NCBI GenBank assembly: GCA_026692885.1
Contig: JAPLNJ010000990.1
Location: forward strand, 1 to 16,468
DNA: 16,468 bases
Direction of reading: 5' to 3'
DNA from: Planctomycetota bacterium
GTDB taxonomy: Bacteria; Planctomycetota; Planctomycetia; Pirellulales; Pirellulaceae
Below, piece by piece: positions 1-7,427 of this stretch. A program made the position numbers and the translations under genes. The notes under the pieces were generated by a model. The model was given only the letters and a program-made list of their open reading frames with translations. It was not told the DNA's origin and searched no databases. Position 1 is the stretch's first letter; each line of letters starts with the position of its first letter.

Positions 1-92
1 TCCAGAAACCTCGCTCCACCGGGGCAAGCCCGGATGGGGGCGGAACGAAAACAGGACCATCCGCTTGACGCCCGACTCCCCAGTTTTGCGCG
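1..92. repeat. Dispersed repeat, left arm of a long-range inverted pair
   Basis: The reverse complement of this stretch matches 16252-16343 with about four mismatches in 92 positions. Weaker similarity continues to about position 113 (16231 in the partner). No reading frame is conserved and no transposase lies nearby, so this is most simply two copies of an intergenic repeat family in opposite orientation. The copy may extend beyond the window edge. Confidence 0.8.
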
Positions 93-144
93 GCCCAGAC
101 CGGTGGTGAGGGGCGCGTCGCTCGCCTGAACCCCCTCGCCCCAT

Positions 145-172
145 CCCTCTCCCCGGAGTACCGGGGCGAGGG
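145..172. repeat. Intergenic hairpin downstream of the secreted-protein gene
   Basis: Arms 145-156 (CCCTCTCCCCGG) and 161-172 (CCGGGGCGAGGG) pair at 11 of 12 positions around a 4-nt loop. It lies about 45 nt beyond the stop of the minus-strand gene at 218, so it could help end transcription. No T-run follows, so a palindromic intergenic repeat is equally likely. A short copy of the GCAAC-TTA-ATCAAGGCC repeat core follows at 179-198. Confidence 0.5.
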
Positions 173-217
173 AGTTATGCAACTTTACAATCAAGGCCTC
201 GGTGCCCACTCCACCAT

Positions 218-1960
218 TCACTTCAGTTTGAGCTGGACCTCCAGCTGCGCTTTCGTCTGACCATCGCGGGTGCCGATTTCCAGCTTCGTCTTCCCAACCA
301 GTTTCACCAGGGTCAGCAGCAAATCGATCTCGCGGCCGGCTTGTTCTTGGGCGTGCCCTTTCTCCAGCATGTTATTCCGCACCAGATTCTCCCGATTGGC
401 GGTCAGGATCGAGGCCAACTGGTCGCCCTCGAGTTCAACCAGGCTGTTCGTCCCCGCCAGCGGCTTGATCGGTTTCGCCAGCTCAGCCTGCAAGGCATCG
501 ATCAGATCGCGGGCCAGTGCCTCGGTGGAACTGAGAACCACGTAATCGCCCAGCATGGCCAGCGCGGGCCGAAAATTGAACCTCACGTCCGCGTCCTGTA
601 GCTCCTTTTCCGTGGGCATCGGGAACCGCGATGCGGTGAACTGTATCTTGCTGTGCACGGGCCGATCCAGGATCAAGCCGGGTTCGGCTTTCTGGCCGCG
701 CGTGAAATTGATCAAGCCCAACGCCTTCTGCCAGGCTTCTTCGGCCACGTCGCGAAACTTCTCCGGGTGCTGCGAGCGGAAGATGGCAGCAAAGGTGGGA
801 AACTTGACTCGCGGTGTGCCGGACTTCGCATCGTACTGCTGCTCCGCCACCACGATTCGCATCCCGGGCTTCAGTTCGGCGAGGACCTCGTCGGTCAGAT
901 CCCGGCCGGTGAAGAAGATGCCCATCATGTTCTCGAAGAAGATCAACCCCGAAGTGCGATTCGGGAACAACTTGTCCTTGGCCGCGTAGAATCCATGCAG
1001 GTCACGATAGAGACTGATGGCCGCAATCGTCCGGGGCACCGACAGATTGGCTAAGGTCCCATCGGTGGGCTTGGCCGGGACTGCGAAGGCCGCCGTGGAC
1101 GATTCGCCCGGCTTACTATCGGTCAGAGCATGCAGGGCTAGCGTGTCTGCCTTCACCTGCAACCCGAACACCAGCCAGGTCGCATCCCGCAAGGCTTCCG
1201 CCACGTCGGCGAAGAGGAACGTCGCCAACGGGTTGGTATCGGCAGCCAAGACGTTCTTGATCCCCGGATTCTGCTTGAGCATCTCCATGTTGACCAAGGC
1301 CATCCCCAGGGCGTTGGCCTCCACGGCCTTCCGAGCGTTCTGGTAGGCAGGCGAGGCGGCCAGACTCTTGCCGTTGGCCGTGGCACGCAGGTCCAGGGCG
1401 GCCTTGAGAATGGCTGGGCGATTGGCGATCAGCAGCCGGTTATCGATCAACGTGTGGACCTCGTCGGCGCCGAACGTCCAGGCGGTGACGCCCTGATACT
1501 CGTTCGACACGACGCGGTTCGACTGTCCGGCCTTTTCCTTGGCGAACTGAAGGAGGATGTCGTGTAAACGCTTGAGTAGTTCAGCGTCCTGAGCATCGAC
1601 GGTGAGCAACGCACCGCCGCTGGGATAGACCGTCAGGGAGATACCGCCGACGAGCTTACGCACCGCGGTCTTCCAGTCGGTACTCAGAGTGGCCTCCAAG
1701 TACGCCACGACTGCCCGGAATTGGGCGAACTGCGGGCTCGCCAGGGCCTGCTTGAGCTCTGGCACCGAGGTCACGGCGGCCGTCGTCTGCTCATCGAGCA
1801 ACAGATCCAGGACGGGCTTGGTTTGTGTGATCTCGACCGAGAGCAGCGCGCCCTGCGGGATCCATTCCGCCGTCGGCGGCAGCTTCTCAGCGGCCGGCAG
1901 GCGACTCCAGCCAAGGACCAGCAAACCCAGTGAAATGCCTACGATTGCTCGCGGTCGCAT
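218..1960 (-). CDS. Secreted planctomycete protein of unknown function (580 aa)
   Basis: The N-terminus (MRPRAIVGISLGLLVLGW, then SRLPAAEK) is a signal peptide: basic start, hydrophobic core, and an Ala-Ala cleavage region near residue 24. The product is therefore probably exported. The remaining 555 residues are soluble-looking with alternating helical and strand-like stretches and no catalytic motif I recognise. The C-terminus (ELEGDQLASILTANRENLVRNN region to KLEIGTRDGQTKAQLEVQLK) ends in an amphipathic beta-like segment. It resembles the large, poorly studied secreted proteins common in planctomycetes, perhaps of the DUF3352 kind, but I cannot confirm that. The ATG at 1960 is supported by AAGGGGA six nt upstream. 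It appears to be monocistronic, with repeats on both sides. Confidence 0.85.
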   Translation of the reverse strand: MRPRAIVGISLGLLVLGWSRLPAAEKLPPTAEWIPQGALLSVEITQTKPVLDLLLDEQTTAAVTSVPELKQALASPQFAQFRAVVAYLEATLSTDWKTAVRKLVGGISLTVYPSGGALLTVDAQDAELLKRLHDILLQFAKEKAGQSNRVVSNEYQGVTAWTFGADEVHTLIDNRLLIANRPAILKAALDLRATANGKSLAASPAYQNARKAVEANALGMALVNMEMLKQNPGIKNVLAADTNPLATFLFADVAEALRDATWLVFGLQVKADTLALHALTDSKPGESSTAAFAVPAKPTDGTLANLSVPRTIAAISLYRDLHGFYAAKDKLFPNRTSGLIFFENMMGIFFTGRDLTDEVLAELKPGMRIVVAEQQYDAKSGTPRVKFPTFAAIFRSQHPEKFRDVAEEAWQKALGLINFTRGQKAEPGLILDRPVHSKIQFTASRFPMPTEKELQDADVRFNFRPALAMLGDYVVLSSTEALARDLIDALQAELAKPIKPLAGTNSLVELEGDQLASILTANRENLVRNNMLEKGHAQEQAGREIDLLLTLVKLVGKTKLEIGTRDGQTKAQLEVQLKLK

Positions 1961-2374
1961 GTGTTGTCCCCTTAACCAGGAAAGGAAAAGTGTTTCTAAG
2001 TACTTGCGCCCCTATATACTGCCCGGCGCCGCGATTAGTTTCGGCAGTCGGCGAGAAACACAGATTGCACCGTGAATCCCTAACGCGGCCTTGGTTCGCC
2101 GGGGTTGAGGTCAGCGGCCGGTCATGGCTAGGTGCCAAACGTTATCTTCGCCCTTGCGCGTAGAGAATGAGACTTAACGGTTCAGCAGGGACAGGGCGCG
2201 AGACAAGGGGTCAGACGTACAGATTTCAGTTTTCGCGGTCGTGTGCCCAAGCCCACAAAAAGCCTTCTGCCCGCGAAAACTGAAATCTGTACGTCTGACC
2301 CCAGCCGGCAGTCCGTCTATGCGAAACCGTAAAACCCCATTCTTGACACCGACAACCCCGAAAACCGTTTGGTG
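1961..2374. other. Non-coding region between the secreted-protein gene and cbiO
   Basis: Both flanking genes are on the minus strand. The part near 1961-2030 holds the leader of the secreted-protein gene, with a ribosome-binding site (AAGGGGA) and a TATATA stretch around 2015-2020 that has no clear -35 partner. 2207-2302 is a perfect inverted repeat, described separately. 2086-2200 and 2303-2374 show nothing I recognise. Confidence 0.6.
2207..2302. repeat. Perfect 32-bp inverted repeat with a 32-nt loop
   Basis: Arm 2207-2238 begins GGGGTCAGACGTACAGATTT. Arm 2271-2302 is its exact reverse complement and ends AAATCTGTACGTCTGACCCC. The loop is 2239-2270. A perfect 32-bp stem is longer than a usual terminator and has no T-tract, and arms starting GGGGTCAGAC resemble REP/MITE-like palindromes. 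It lies between two minus-strand genes. This is probably a non-autonomous element that relies on a transposase elsewhere, which is an inference. Confidence 0.85.
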
Positions 2375-3115
2375 CTAGGTGCGGGGGGCTCCTGCCGAAT
2401 CATCCACGAGCCCGTGGGCACTTAGCAGAGCGGTATCGGCCAGCAGACTCGCAGTCGGACGGTCCGCCAGGATCTGCCCCTGGTCCAGCAGGATCACGCG
2501 ACTGCACAAGCGGCGAATCATCGGCAGGTCATGCGTCGCCAGCAACAGGGCCTCGGTACGGCCGTCCAGAATGTCGATCAGCCGACGGCGCGAGCGGCCG
2601 TCGAGATTGGCACCGGGCTCGTCCAGCAGCAGCAACTTGACCTGCATCGACAGCACGGTCGCCAGCGCCGCCACCCGCTTCTGACCGCCCGACATGTGGT
2701 GTGCCGAGCGGTGCTCCAGGCCGGTCAGGCCCACCTGCGCGATCGCCTCGCCGGCCCGCCGCTGAGCTTCGTCGGCGTCGCAGCCTTGGTTGAGCGGTCC
2801 GAACGCCACATCGTCCAACAGGGTCGGCATGAACAAGTGGTCTTCCGCGTCCTGGAAGATCATACCGCAGCGGCTGCGCGCTGCGTGTTCGGTCTGCTGG
2901 TTAACCTCGATCGTGTCCACGACAATCCGACCGCAGAACCGCACGGCGTGCATAATCGCCAGCATCAAGGTGGTCTTGCCCGAGCCGTTGGGGCCGATCA
3001 GCCCGACGCGCTCACCCGAGTGCAGCCTCAAGGAAAGGCCGCGCAGCGCGTCGATTCCGTCGGCGTAGCGGACGTGCAGGTCGTCGACCTGCAGCAGGAC
3101 GGGGATCTCGGTCAT
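2375..3115 (-). CDS. cbiO: ECF cobalt/nickel transporter ATPase (CbiO/NikO)
   Basis: This is the ABC ATPase that powers an energy-coupling-factor importer for Co2+ or Ni2+ on the inner face of the cytoplasmic membrane. All ATPase motifs are present: Walker A GPNGSGKTT (residues 41-49), Q-loop FQD (87-89), signature MSGGQK (141-146), Walker B LLLLDEP (161-167) with catalytic Glu166, and H-loop His195 in LLATHD. The length of 246 aa is normal for the family. The ATG lies 1 nt after the stop of the upstream cbiQ, so the two are almost certainly co-transcribed and translated together. Metal specificity (Ni or Co) cannot be read from this subunit. Confidence 0.93.
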   Translation of the reverse strand: MTEIPVLLQVDDLHVRYADGIDALRGLSLRLHSGERVGLIGPNGSGKTTLMLAIMHAVRFCGRIVVDTIEVNQQTEHAARSRCGMIFQDAEDHLFMPTLLDDVAFGPLNQGCDADEAQRRAGEAIAQVGLTGLEHRSAHHMSGGQKRVAALATVLSMQVKLLLLDEPGANLDGRSRRRLIDILDGRTEALLLATHDLPMIRRLCSRVILLDQGQILADRPTASLLADTALLSAHGLVDDSAGAPRT

Positions 3116-3116
3116 G

Positions 3117-3890
3117 TCAGAACCACCTTGGATAACCCCAGCGGCAGACCACCAGATACACCAGGACGACCAGCAGGAACACCAGGTCGGTGCCGGTGCA
3201 GCGGAGTCGACACAGACTGTGCGGCTCGCCGCGATAGCCTCGAGCGGCCATCGCTAGTTGCACGCGCTGTGAGCGGTCGAGCGTACGGATGAATAGCGTG
3301 CCGACAACGCCGCCCGTCGCCGCCAGTCGTCGGCCGAGAGACGCCAAGGCCGCTCCGCGAAAGTCCCGCGCCCGGCGCACCCGCATGGCCTCGTCGATCA
3401 GCACAAAGATATAGCGGTACAGAAACCCCAGCTGCAAGACGACCACATGCGGGAGGCCTAACCGCCGCAGCGCCTCCAGCAACAGGGCGAAACGCGTGGT
3501 GCACATCAGCGCCGTCAGCGCCAACACGCCGCCCGCGAACTTGCCGGCGATGTTGGCCGCAGTGAGCCAGCCGCCGCTGACCGTATAACGCCACGGGCCG
3601 AACGTCACCGCCTGCAGGTCGCGGTCGTAGAGCGGACTCATCAGCACCAGCATGAGGATAAAGGGACTCAGGATCAGCACCCGCCGCAGGGCAAACCAGA
3701 CCGGCACGTCGGCGAACCAGAGCAAAGTCAGCGGCAGTACCGCCAACGGCGCCAAGTCGGCTACGGCGTAGCGGTCGAAGCTGATCAGCGCCACGGTGTA
3801 GCCCAGCACCGCGACTAGCTTGGCCCGCGCGTCCAGCCGATGGATTGGCGAGTCGCCCATCGCGAAGCGGTCAATGAAGTGGTGGTGCAT
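3117..3890 (-). CDS. cbiQ: ECF cobalt/nickel transporter transmembrane subunit (CbiQ/NikQ)
   Basis: This is the T-component that couples the ATPase to the substrate-binding membrane subunit. The protein from the ATG at 3890 starts MHHHFIDRFAMGDSPIHRLD, the classic start of this family, followed by hydrophobic segments (AKLVAVLGYTVALI, LAVLPLTLLWF, VLILSPFILMLVLM, VVLQLGFLYRYIFVLI and the C-terminal LVFLLVVLVYLVV). The conserved cytoplasmic motif with ARG is visible as AMAARGYRG near the C-terminus. The frame is open 20 codons further upstream to 3950, but that extension does not look like the family. The chosen start overlaps the end of cbiM by 20 nt. I see no strong ribosome-binding site, which suggests translational coupling to cbiM. 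Confidence 0.9.
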   Translation of the reverse strand: MHHHFIDRFAMGDSPIHRLDARAKLVAVLGYTVALISFDRYAVADLAPLAVLPLTLLWFADVPVWFALRRVLILSPFILMLVLMSPLYDRDLQAVTFGPWRYTVSGGWLTAANIAGKFAGGVLALTALMCTTRFALLLEALRRLGLPHVVVLQLGFLYRYIFVLIDEAMRVRRARDFRGAALASLGRRLAATGGVVGTLFIRTLDRSQRVQLAMAARGYRGEPHSLCRLRCTGTDLVFLLVVLVYLVVCRWGYPRWF

Positions 3891-4992
3891 GAGAAAAAGC
3901 CTGTTTGGGACAGTTTTGCGAGGTCTTTCGCATCCAGCGTGATACGCCATACAGGATGCTCAGCGTCACCAGGGTGCCCACGACGCCAGCCAGGGACAGC
4001 CAGCCGTCGGGGTGGGGCCAGCGGGAAGCGTCGTCGTCACCCGCCTCCGCTGGCAACTGGCCCAGCGGCGATGTGCGGTGGGTGTAGTCGGTCAGCGGCG
4101 ACCAGCGACTTTGCCAGTGGTCGACGGCGGCGATGACGGGAGACGTGTTGGCGACAATCGGCTCGGCCGTTTCGTAGTGGTGCTCGCGGTAGCTCCATTC
4201 CAGACCGTCGGGCCAGCTCGAGGCAAACCAACTGACCACGCCGGCCAGCAGCAGCGCGGTGACCAGCACCGAAGCCGACACGACGCCGTAGCCGGGACGC
4301 TCGGCGACAGCGAACGACGTGGGCGGCGCCGCGCCCATCAAATCGGGCCGGACTCGCCGCAGGTAGGCGATCACGGCGAAGGTCAGGGCGCCTTCGCCCA
4401 GGCCGATGATCAGGTGCACGCCGATCATCACGCCGAGGAACTGGCTCAGCGGCACCTGCAGCACGCCGCTGAAGGCCGCCTCGACCGGCACCAGCGCCGC
4501 ACCGGCCGTGACGCCGGCGAGGCAGGCCAGCCAGGCGGCCAGGTACTGTCGCCACGCCGCGGTTCGGGCCGGCGAACCGAGCAGGACGCGGTACAGTCCC
4601 CAGCCGACCACGCAAGGCAGCACGCCCAGGTTGAGTGTGTTGCAGCCCAGGGCCAGCAGCCCACCGTCCTGGAACAGCAGACACTGCACCACCAGAATCG
4701 CGGCCATGGTGACGATCCCGGCGGCCGGCCCCAGCAAAATCGCCAACAACACGCCGCCGCCTAGGTGGCCGCTGGTGCCGGGCATGCCCGGCAGGCTGAA
4801 GTTGATCATCTGGGCGGCGAACACGAACGCGCCCATCACACCCATCAGCGGCAGCCGGTCGTCGGTCGTGGCCCGCCGGGCGCGGCGGGCGGCCAGCGCC
4901 ACGCACGCAGCCGCGATCGCCAATGTCACGCCGGCCACTGGCACGCTCAACAACTCGTTCGCCATGTGCATCGCCAACAGCGGCGTGATCAT
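3871..4992 (-). CDS. cbiM: Substrate-binding membrane subunit CbiM/NikM with fused PDGLE (CbiN/NikN-like) domain
   Basis: This S-component binds Ni2+ or Co2+ and delivers it through the membrane. The first two-thirds is CbiM: the MHMANELLSVP metal-site start, LPGMPGTSGHLGGG with the conserved GTSGH, and about six membrane helices. The C-terminal third has a helix, WPDGLEWSYREHHYE (the PDGLE motif), a periplasmic stretch and a last helix (LAGVVGTLVTLSILYGV), so it is a CbiMN/NikMN-type fusion. Three starts are possible: 4995, 4992 and 4971. GGGAGG at 4999-5004 is 6 nt from 4992 and 3 nt from 4995, favouring 4992. The ATG at 4971 would put Met-His at the very N-terminus, as the metal site of the family needs, but it has no ribosome-binding site. 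It is the first gene of the operon, and no cobalamin riboswitch or NikR-like operator was seen upstream. Confidence 0.92.
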   Translation of the reverse strand: MITPLLAMHMANELLSVPVAGVTLAIAAACVALAARRARRATTDDRLPLMGVMGAFVFAAQMINFSLPGMPGTSGHLGGGVLLAILLGPAAGIVTMAAILVVQCLLFQDGGLLALGCNTLNLGVLPCVVGWGLYRVLLGSPARTAAWRQYLAAWLACLAGVTAGAALVPVEAAFSGVLQVPLSQFLGVMIGVHLIIGLGEGALTFAVIAYLRRVRPDLMGAAPPTSFAVAERPGYGVVSASVLVTALLLAGVVSWFASSWPDGLEWSYREHHYETAEPIVANTSPVIAAVDHWQSRWSPLTDYTHRTSPLGQLPAEAGDDDASRWPHPDGWLSLAGVVGTLVTLSILYGVSRWMRKTSQNCPKQAFSHAPPLH

Positions 4993-4995
4993 CAT

Positions 4996-5591
4996 CGGCC
5001 TCCCGCGCCGAATTCGGTGTTACGAGATCAGAATCCGTGTTCCAATGTACCGTCTGCCGTGAGCTGTCGCAACGGAGTGTTCGGGGCGAATCGCCGAGCG
5101 GGAGGGGCATCAGCCAAGGTGGCAGATGATGGGAAAGGCGATCGCGGTGTTTCGTTCGCCGGAGGTGAGGGAATCTTCACCGCGCGGGACGCGTGGCCGG
5201 AGCGTGCGCGTGGTGCTCGCGACATTTCGGCCGGTTTGTGGGGGCGGCGTGCCTTTGTGCGAGTTCGGGGCCTTGATCGTAAGGCTGCGCACTGCTTTCC
5301 GTACTGGCAACGGCCCGGGTGGCTGGCGGCTGAGCCTAAGCGAAGCCCCAGTGCCCGGTTTCTGGGGCATCGCTGCACTCTGCCCCAGCCACCCTGACCC
5401 CCTGCTGCTAGCGTTTTGCGCAACCTTATGATCAAGGCCCGAGTTCGGCATCCGGATTGCAGAAGCAGTTCTGGTCGCGAGGCCCAGGGGCGAGGCGGAG
5501 GGCTGAGGTCGATGAGCGAAGTGCTTTGCTCTCGGCCACGGCATGCTTGGGCGAAACGGAAATGACGGGTGCCTGAAGAGGAGCAGAAAGC
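4996..5591. other. Divergent intergenic region between cbiM and the DUF1559 gene
   Basis: The region separates the minus-strand cbiM operon from the plus-strand DUF1559 gene and must carry both promoters, but I see no convincing -35/-10 pair. The frames open across it on both strands look like chance high-GC frames: Arg/Pro-rich, with no motif and no ribosome-binding site. 5268-5441 is a nested palindromic repeat, listed separately. An 11-nt direct repeat GCATGCTTGGG occurs at 5541-5551 and again over the DUF1559 start at 5590-5600, out of frame with it. Confidence 0.6.
5268..5441. repeat. Nested palindromic intergenic element
   Basis: The outer arms are about 5268-5292 (GGGCCTTGATCGTAAGGCTG onward) and 5416-5441 (TTGCGCAACCTTATGATCAA then GGCCC). 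They are imperfect inverted copies. Inside are the 9-bp arms GGTGGCTGG (5318-5326) and CCAGCCACC (5385-5393), and inside those a hairpin of GCCCCAG (5345-5351) and CTGGGGC (5362-5368). The outer core is shared with 15836-16095 and 179-198, so this belongs to a repeat family in this genome. Confidence 0.65.
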
Positions 5592-6578
5592 ATGCTTGGG
5601 AGAGGCCGAGTCGGGATTCGTAACGCGTTTACGCTCGTGGAATTGCTGGTCGTGATTGCCATCATCGGCATTCTGGTCGCACTCCTCCTGCCGGCCATCC
5701 AGGCGGCGCGGGAGGCGGCGCGGCGGTTTTCGTGCAGCAATAACTTGAAGCAGATAGCGCTCGCGATGCACCAGCACTCGGATACGTATCGGTGCCTGCC
5801 CTACTCGAAGCGGGATGCCACGCCGCAACGGAGTTGGGCGCCCGACCTGCTCCCATTCCTCGAGCAGGCCAATCTGGTAAGTGGTGCGAATTACGACCTG
5901 AATCAGAATTGGTGGCGCAGCAGCACGTATACCTTACCGCTCACCGCGATTCCCAATGCGACCACCGTGCAGACCAGCCTGGCGGTGTTCCTCTGCCCGT
6001 CCACGCCGAATCCGATTCGGATGCAGAACAAGCTGGAGACGGCGCCGGAACAGAACAAAATCGGCGCTTGCGGCGACTACTTTGCGCCGGAAGGAGTCAA
6101 CGTGGCGATCAACAACGAGTTGCCGGCCGCCGACGCTTTTCCGGCTTCCGCGAATCTCCAAGGGGCCCTGCGTAAGTACCCGGAACTCAACACGTTCGCA
6201 GCCATCCTCGACGGGACCACCCACACGATCCTGGTCGCCGAATGCGCTGGACGCGAAGACGTCTGGCGTGGCCGCGTGATGAAGCCGGCCGTGGCCGACA
6301 AGACGCAGCCGAATTGCGCGCGAGCCCGCGGGGGGGCGTGGGCCAGCAACGACAGTCCGTACGAGATCGGCACGCGGACGGAGTGGTGTACCAATGGCAC
6401 GATCCCCGGCCCGATGAAGATCAATAACTCCAACGAGTACGGGCATCTGTTCTACAGTTTTCATCCCGTGGGAGCGAACTTCGCGTTCTGCGACGGGTCC
6501 GTCCGCCATCTGGATGAATCCACGAACCTGCGGGTCCTGGCGGTCCTGGTGACCCGTAACGGCGGGGAGGCTGAATAG
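5592..6578 (+). CDS. DUF1559 protein with type IV pilin-like N-terminus (328 aa)
   Basis: Residues 12-43 form a prepilin-type signal: [20 protein letters not shown] with Glu at +5 after the expected cleavage site and Ala instead of the usual Gly at -1. The AAREAARR stretch with CSNNLKQI is typical of planctomycete DUF1559 proteins. Near the C-terminus, [12 protein letters not shown] matches the H-x9-DG motif that defines the family's end. The length is usual, so the gene looks intact. These proteins are thought to be processed by prepilin peptidase and exported; their role is not established. GAGGAG (5578-5583) lies 8 nt before the ATG. No pilus or secretion genes are next to it, as is common for this large paralogous family. 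Confidence 0.93.
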   Translation: MLGRGRVGIRNAFTLVELLVVIAIIGILVALLLPAIQAAREAARRFSCSNNLKQIALAMHQHSDTYRCLPYSKRDATPQRSWAPDLLPFLEQANLVSGANYDLNQNWWRSSTYTLPLTAIPNATTVQTSLAVFLCPSTPNPIRMQNKLETAPEQNKIGACGDYFAPEGVNVAINNELPAADAFPASANLQGALRKYPELNTFAAILDGTTHTILVAECAGREDVWRGRVMKPAVADKTQPNCARARGGAWASNDSPYEIGTRTEWCTNGTIPGPMKINNSNEYGHLFYSFHPVGANFAFCDGSVRHLDESTNLRVLAVLVTRNGGEAE

Positions 6579-6768
6579 GGCTTCATCACCAAGCAGAGGG
6601 ACCGGTGGCCATCGACATGATCCCAGCCGTCCTGCGGATCGTCTTCGTTGACGAAGATGGCCGTCCTGGCCCAGAAGCGGCTGTGGGAGATGGCCTCGAC
6701 CAAGCGACCCAGCGCCAAGTCATTATCGGCCAAGCAAGCGCGGGGCGTCGAATGGCCCCGGCCGTTGT

Positions 6769-7019
6769 CTTTGAAGTTGCGCATTTCGGTTCCGACGCAC
6801 GCCCCACCGACCCCGCGTCGGTGGTAGCAGGTTTGAAAACTATGCGGAACCCCAAAAGACTGCCCCCGTTCCGTCCTCGCCGCCGGACCGCCGCCGCTGG
6901 CGGCGGTCCGGCGGCGAGGGCGGAACGTGCACGCCACGGCGTGGGCGTTGCCTAGTCGCCAAACCTATATCCACCGGCACGGGGCCGGGTGGGGACCATG
7001 AAAATGCGCAACTTCAAAG
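6769..7019. mobile_element. MITE-like element with terminal inverted repeats, inserted in the phosphoesterase pseudogene
   Basis: The ends are CTTTGAAGTTGCGCATTT (6769-6786) and its exact reverse complement (7002-7019). Weaker inverted similarity runs further in to about 6838 and 6955, with ACCGACCCCGCGTCGGTGG facing a related CCCGGCCCCGTGCCGGTGG on the other strand. The centre is a long GC-rich hairpin (6867-6927). It has no coding capacity. Its position between two collinear pieces of a broken gene shows that it arrived by insertion. I could not define a target-site duplication. The transposase that moves it is unknown. Confidence 0.72.
6867..6927. repeat. 29-bp GC-rich hairpin at the centre of the MITE-like element
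   Basis: Arms 6867-6895 and 6899-6927 pair with one mismatch around a 3-nt loop (GCT). The apex is GGACCGCCGCC facing GGCGGCGGTCC. The shape is the same as 16374-16426 (25-bp arms, 3-nt loop), although the sequences differ. There is no T-run, so it is not a normal intrinsic terminator. Confidence 0.8.
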
Positions 7020-7125
7020 GCTGGTGCCGGCCGTGTGGTCTTGCGGCAGTTAGACAATCACCAGGTTCTGCCATTCGCCGCGCTGCTCGTATTCCCGGAA
7101 CTCCTTCAGAAATTGATACGCGGAT

Positions 7126-7427
7126 TCACGTCACCGACGCGGCTCGTTTGTGAACTGCGGACCGAGGGGCAGCGAGTTTTCCGGGGTTGTCGGAGAGGGA
7201 TGTCAGCATTTTCATGCTGTCGAGCCGGTCGAGGCGGAAGGCCAATTGTCGCTGGGGAACTGGCCGATGTTTACTTCGTTCGACGGTCTGCCTTCGGAAC
7301 CCGAAGCTTATTGAGTCGCACGACCGAAGATCGTTGGCGCTGTTGTCGCGGCGGCGATAAGATGCAAGAGGGGCAACCTGTAACCCCGCGGCCACCCCCG
7401 TATAATCCGCAAGGTAGGGAATCACCG
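7126..7427. other. Non-coding upstream region of the toroid-protein gene
   Basis: The toroid-protein frame stays open through here from 7035, but the translation is Arg/Cys-rich, lacks conserved features, and overlaps the pseudogene, so I treat it as untranslated. A small hairpin CAGCAT-TTTC-ATGCTG lies at 7204-7219. TATAAT at 7401-7406 is a good -10 element placed about 22 nt before the ATG at 7428; no good -35 element is visible. Confidence 0.5.
7401..7406 (+). promoter_or_regulatory. Putative -10 element (TATAAT) for the toroid-protein gene
   Basis: An exact TATAAT lies in otherwise GC-rich sequence and would start transcription near 7413, leaving a leader of about 15 nt before the ATG at 7428. 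No recognisable TTGACA-like box is found 16-18 nt upstream, so this is suggestive only. It is one reason for preferring 7428 to the earlier open-frame starts. Confidence 0.4.

Larger units (their letters stand above)
6578..7125 (-). pseudogene. Remnant of a phosphoesterase / alkaline phosphatase-like protein, split by a MITE
   Basis: Two pieces on the minus strand read in order as one family. Piece A, about 7121-7017, reads ESAYQFLKEFREYEQRGEWQ then NLVIV, a TAA stop at 7052-7050, then LPQDHTAGTS. Piece B, about 6768-6578, reads NGRGHSTPRACLADNDLALG, then RLVEAISHSRFW, then FVNEDDPQDGWDHVDGHRS. From memory, the C-terminal core of phosphoesterases found with YncE-like domains has this order (LPxDHTxGT, TPRAxVADNDLALG, EDDPQDGxDHVDGHR). 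A 251-bp repeat element (6769-7019) sits exactly between the pieces. No start or N-terminal half is left, and the end runs into the DUF1559 stop. Clearly non-functional. Confidence 0.8.

Noticed and set aside
4012..5110. Long frames on both strands over cbiM
   Set aside because: Shadow frames of a high-GC gene; composition is rich in Arg, Gly, His and Gln and they carry no family motif.
4996..5270. Cobalamin riboswitch upstream of cbiM
   Set aside because: The minus strand has GGTGAAGATTCC at about 5165-5185, but the conserved core (GCxGCCCCCGCxACTG) and the other box elements are missing.
5028..5828. Minus-strand 266-aa frame across the DUF1559 start
   Set aside because: Arg/Pro-rich, overlaps a certain gene on the other strand and a palindromic repeat, with no motif.
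7035..7427. N-terminal extension of the toroid protein
   Set aside because: It overlaps the phosphoesterase remnant and has atypical Cys/Arg-rich composition; TATAAT lies just before 7428.
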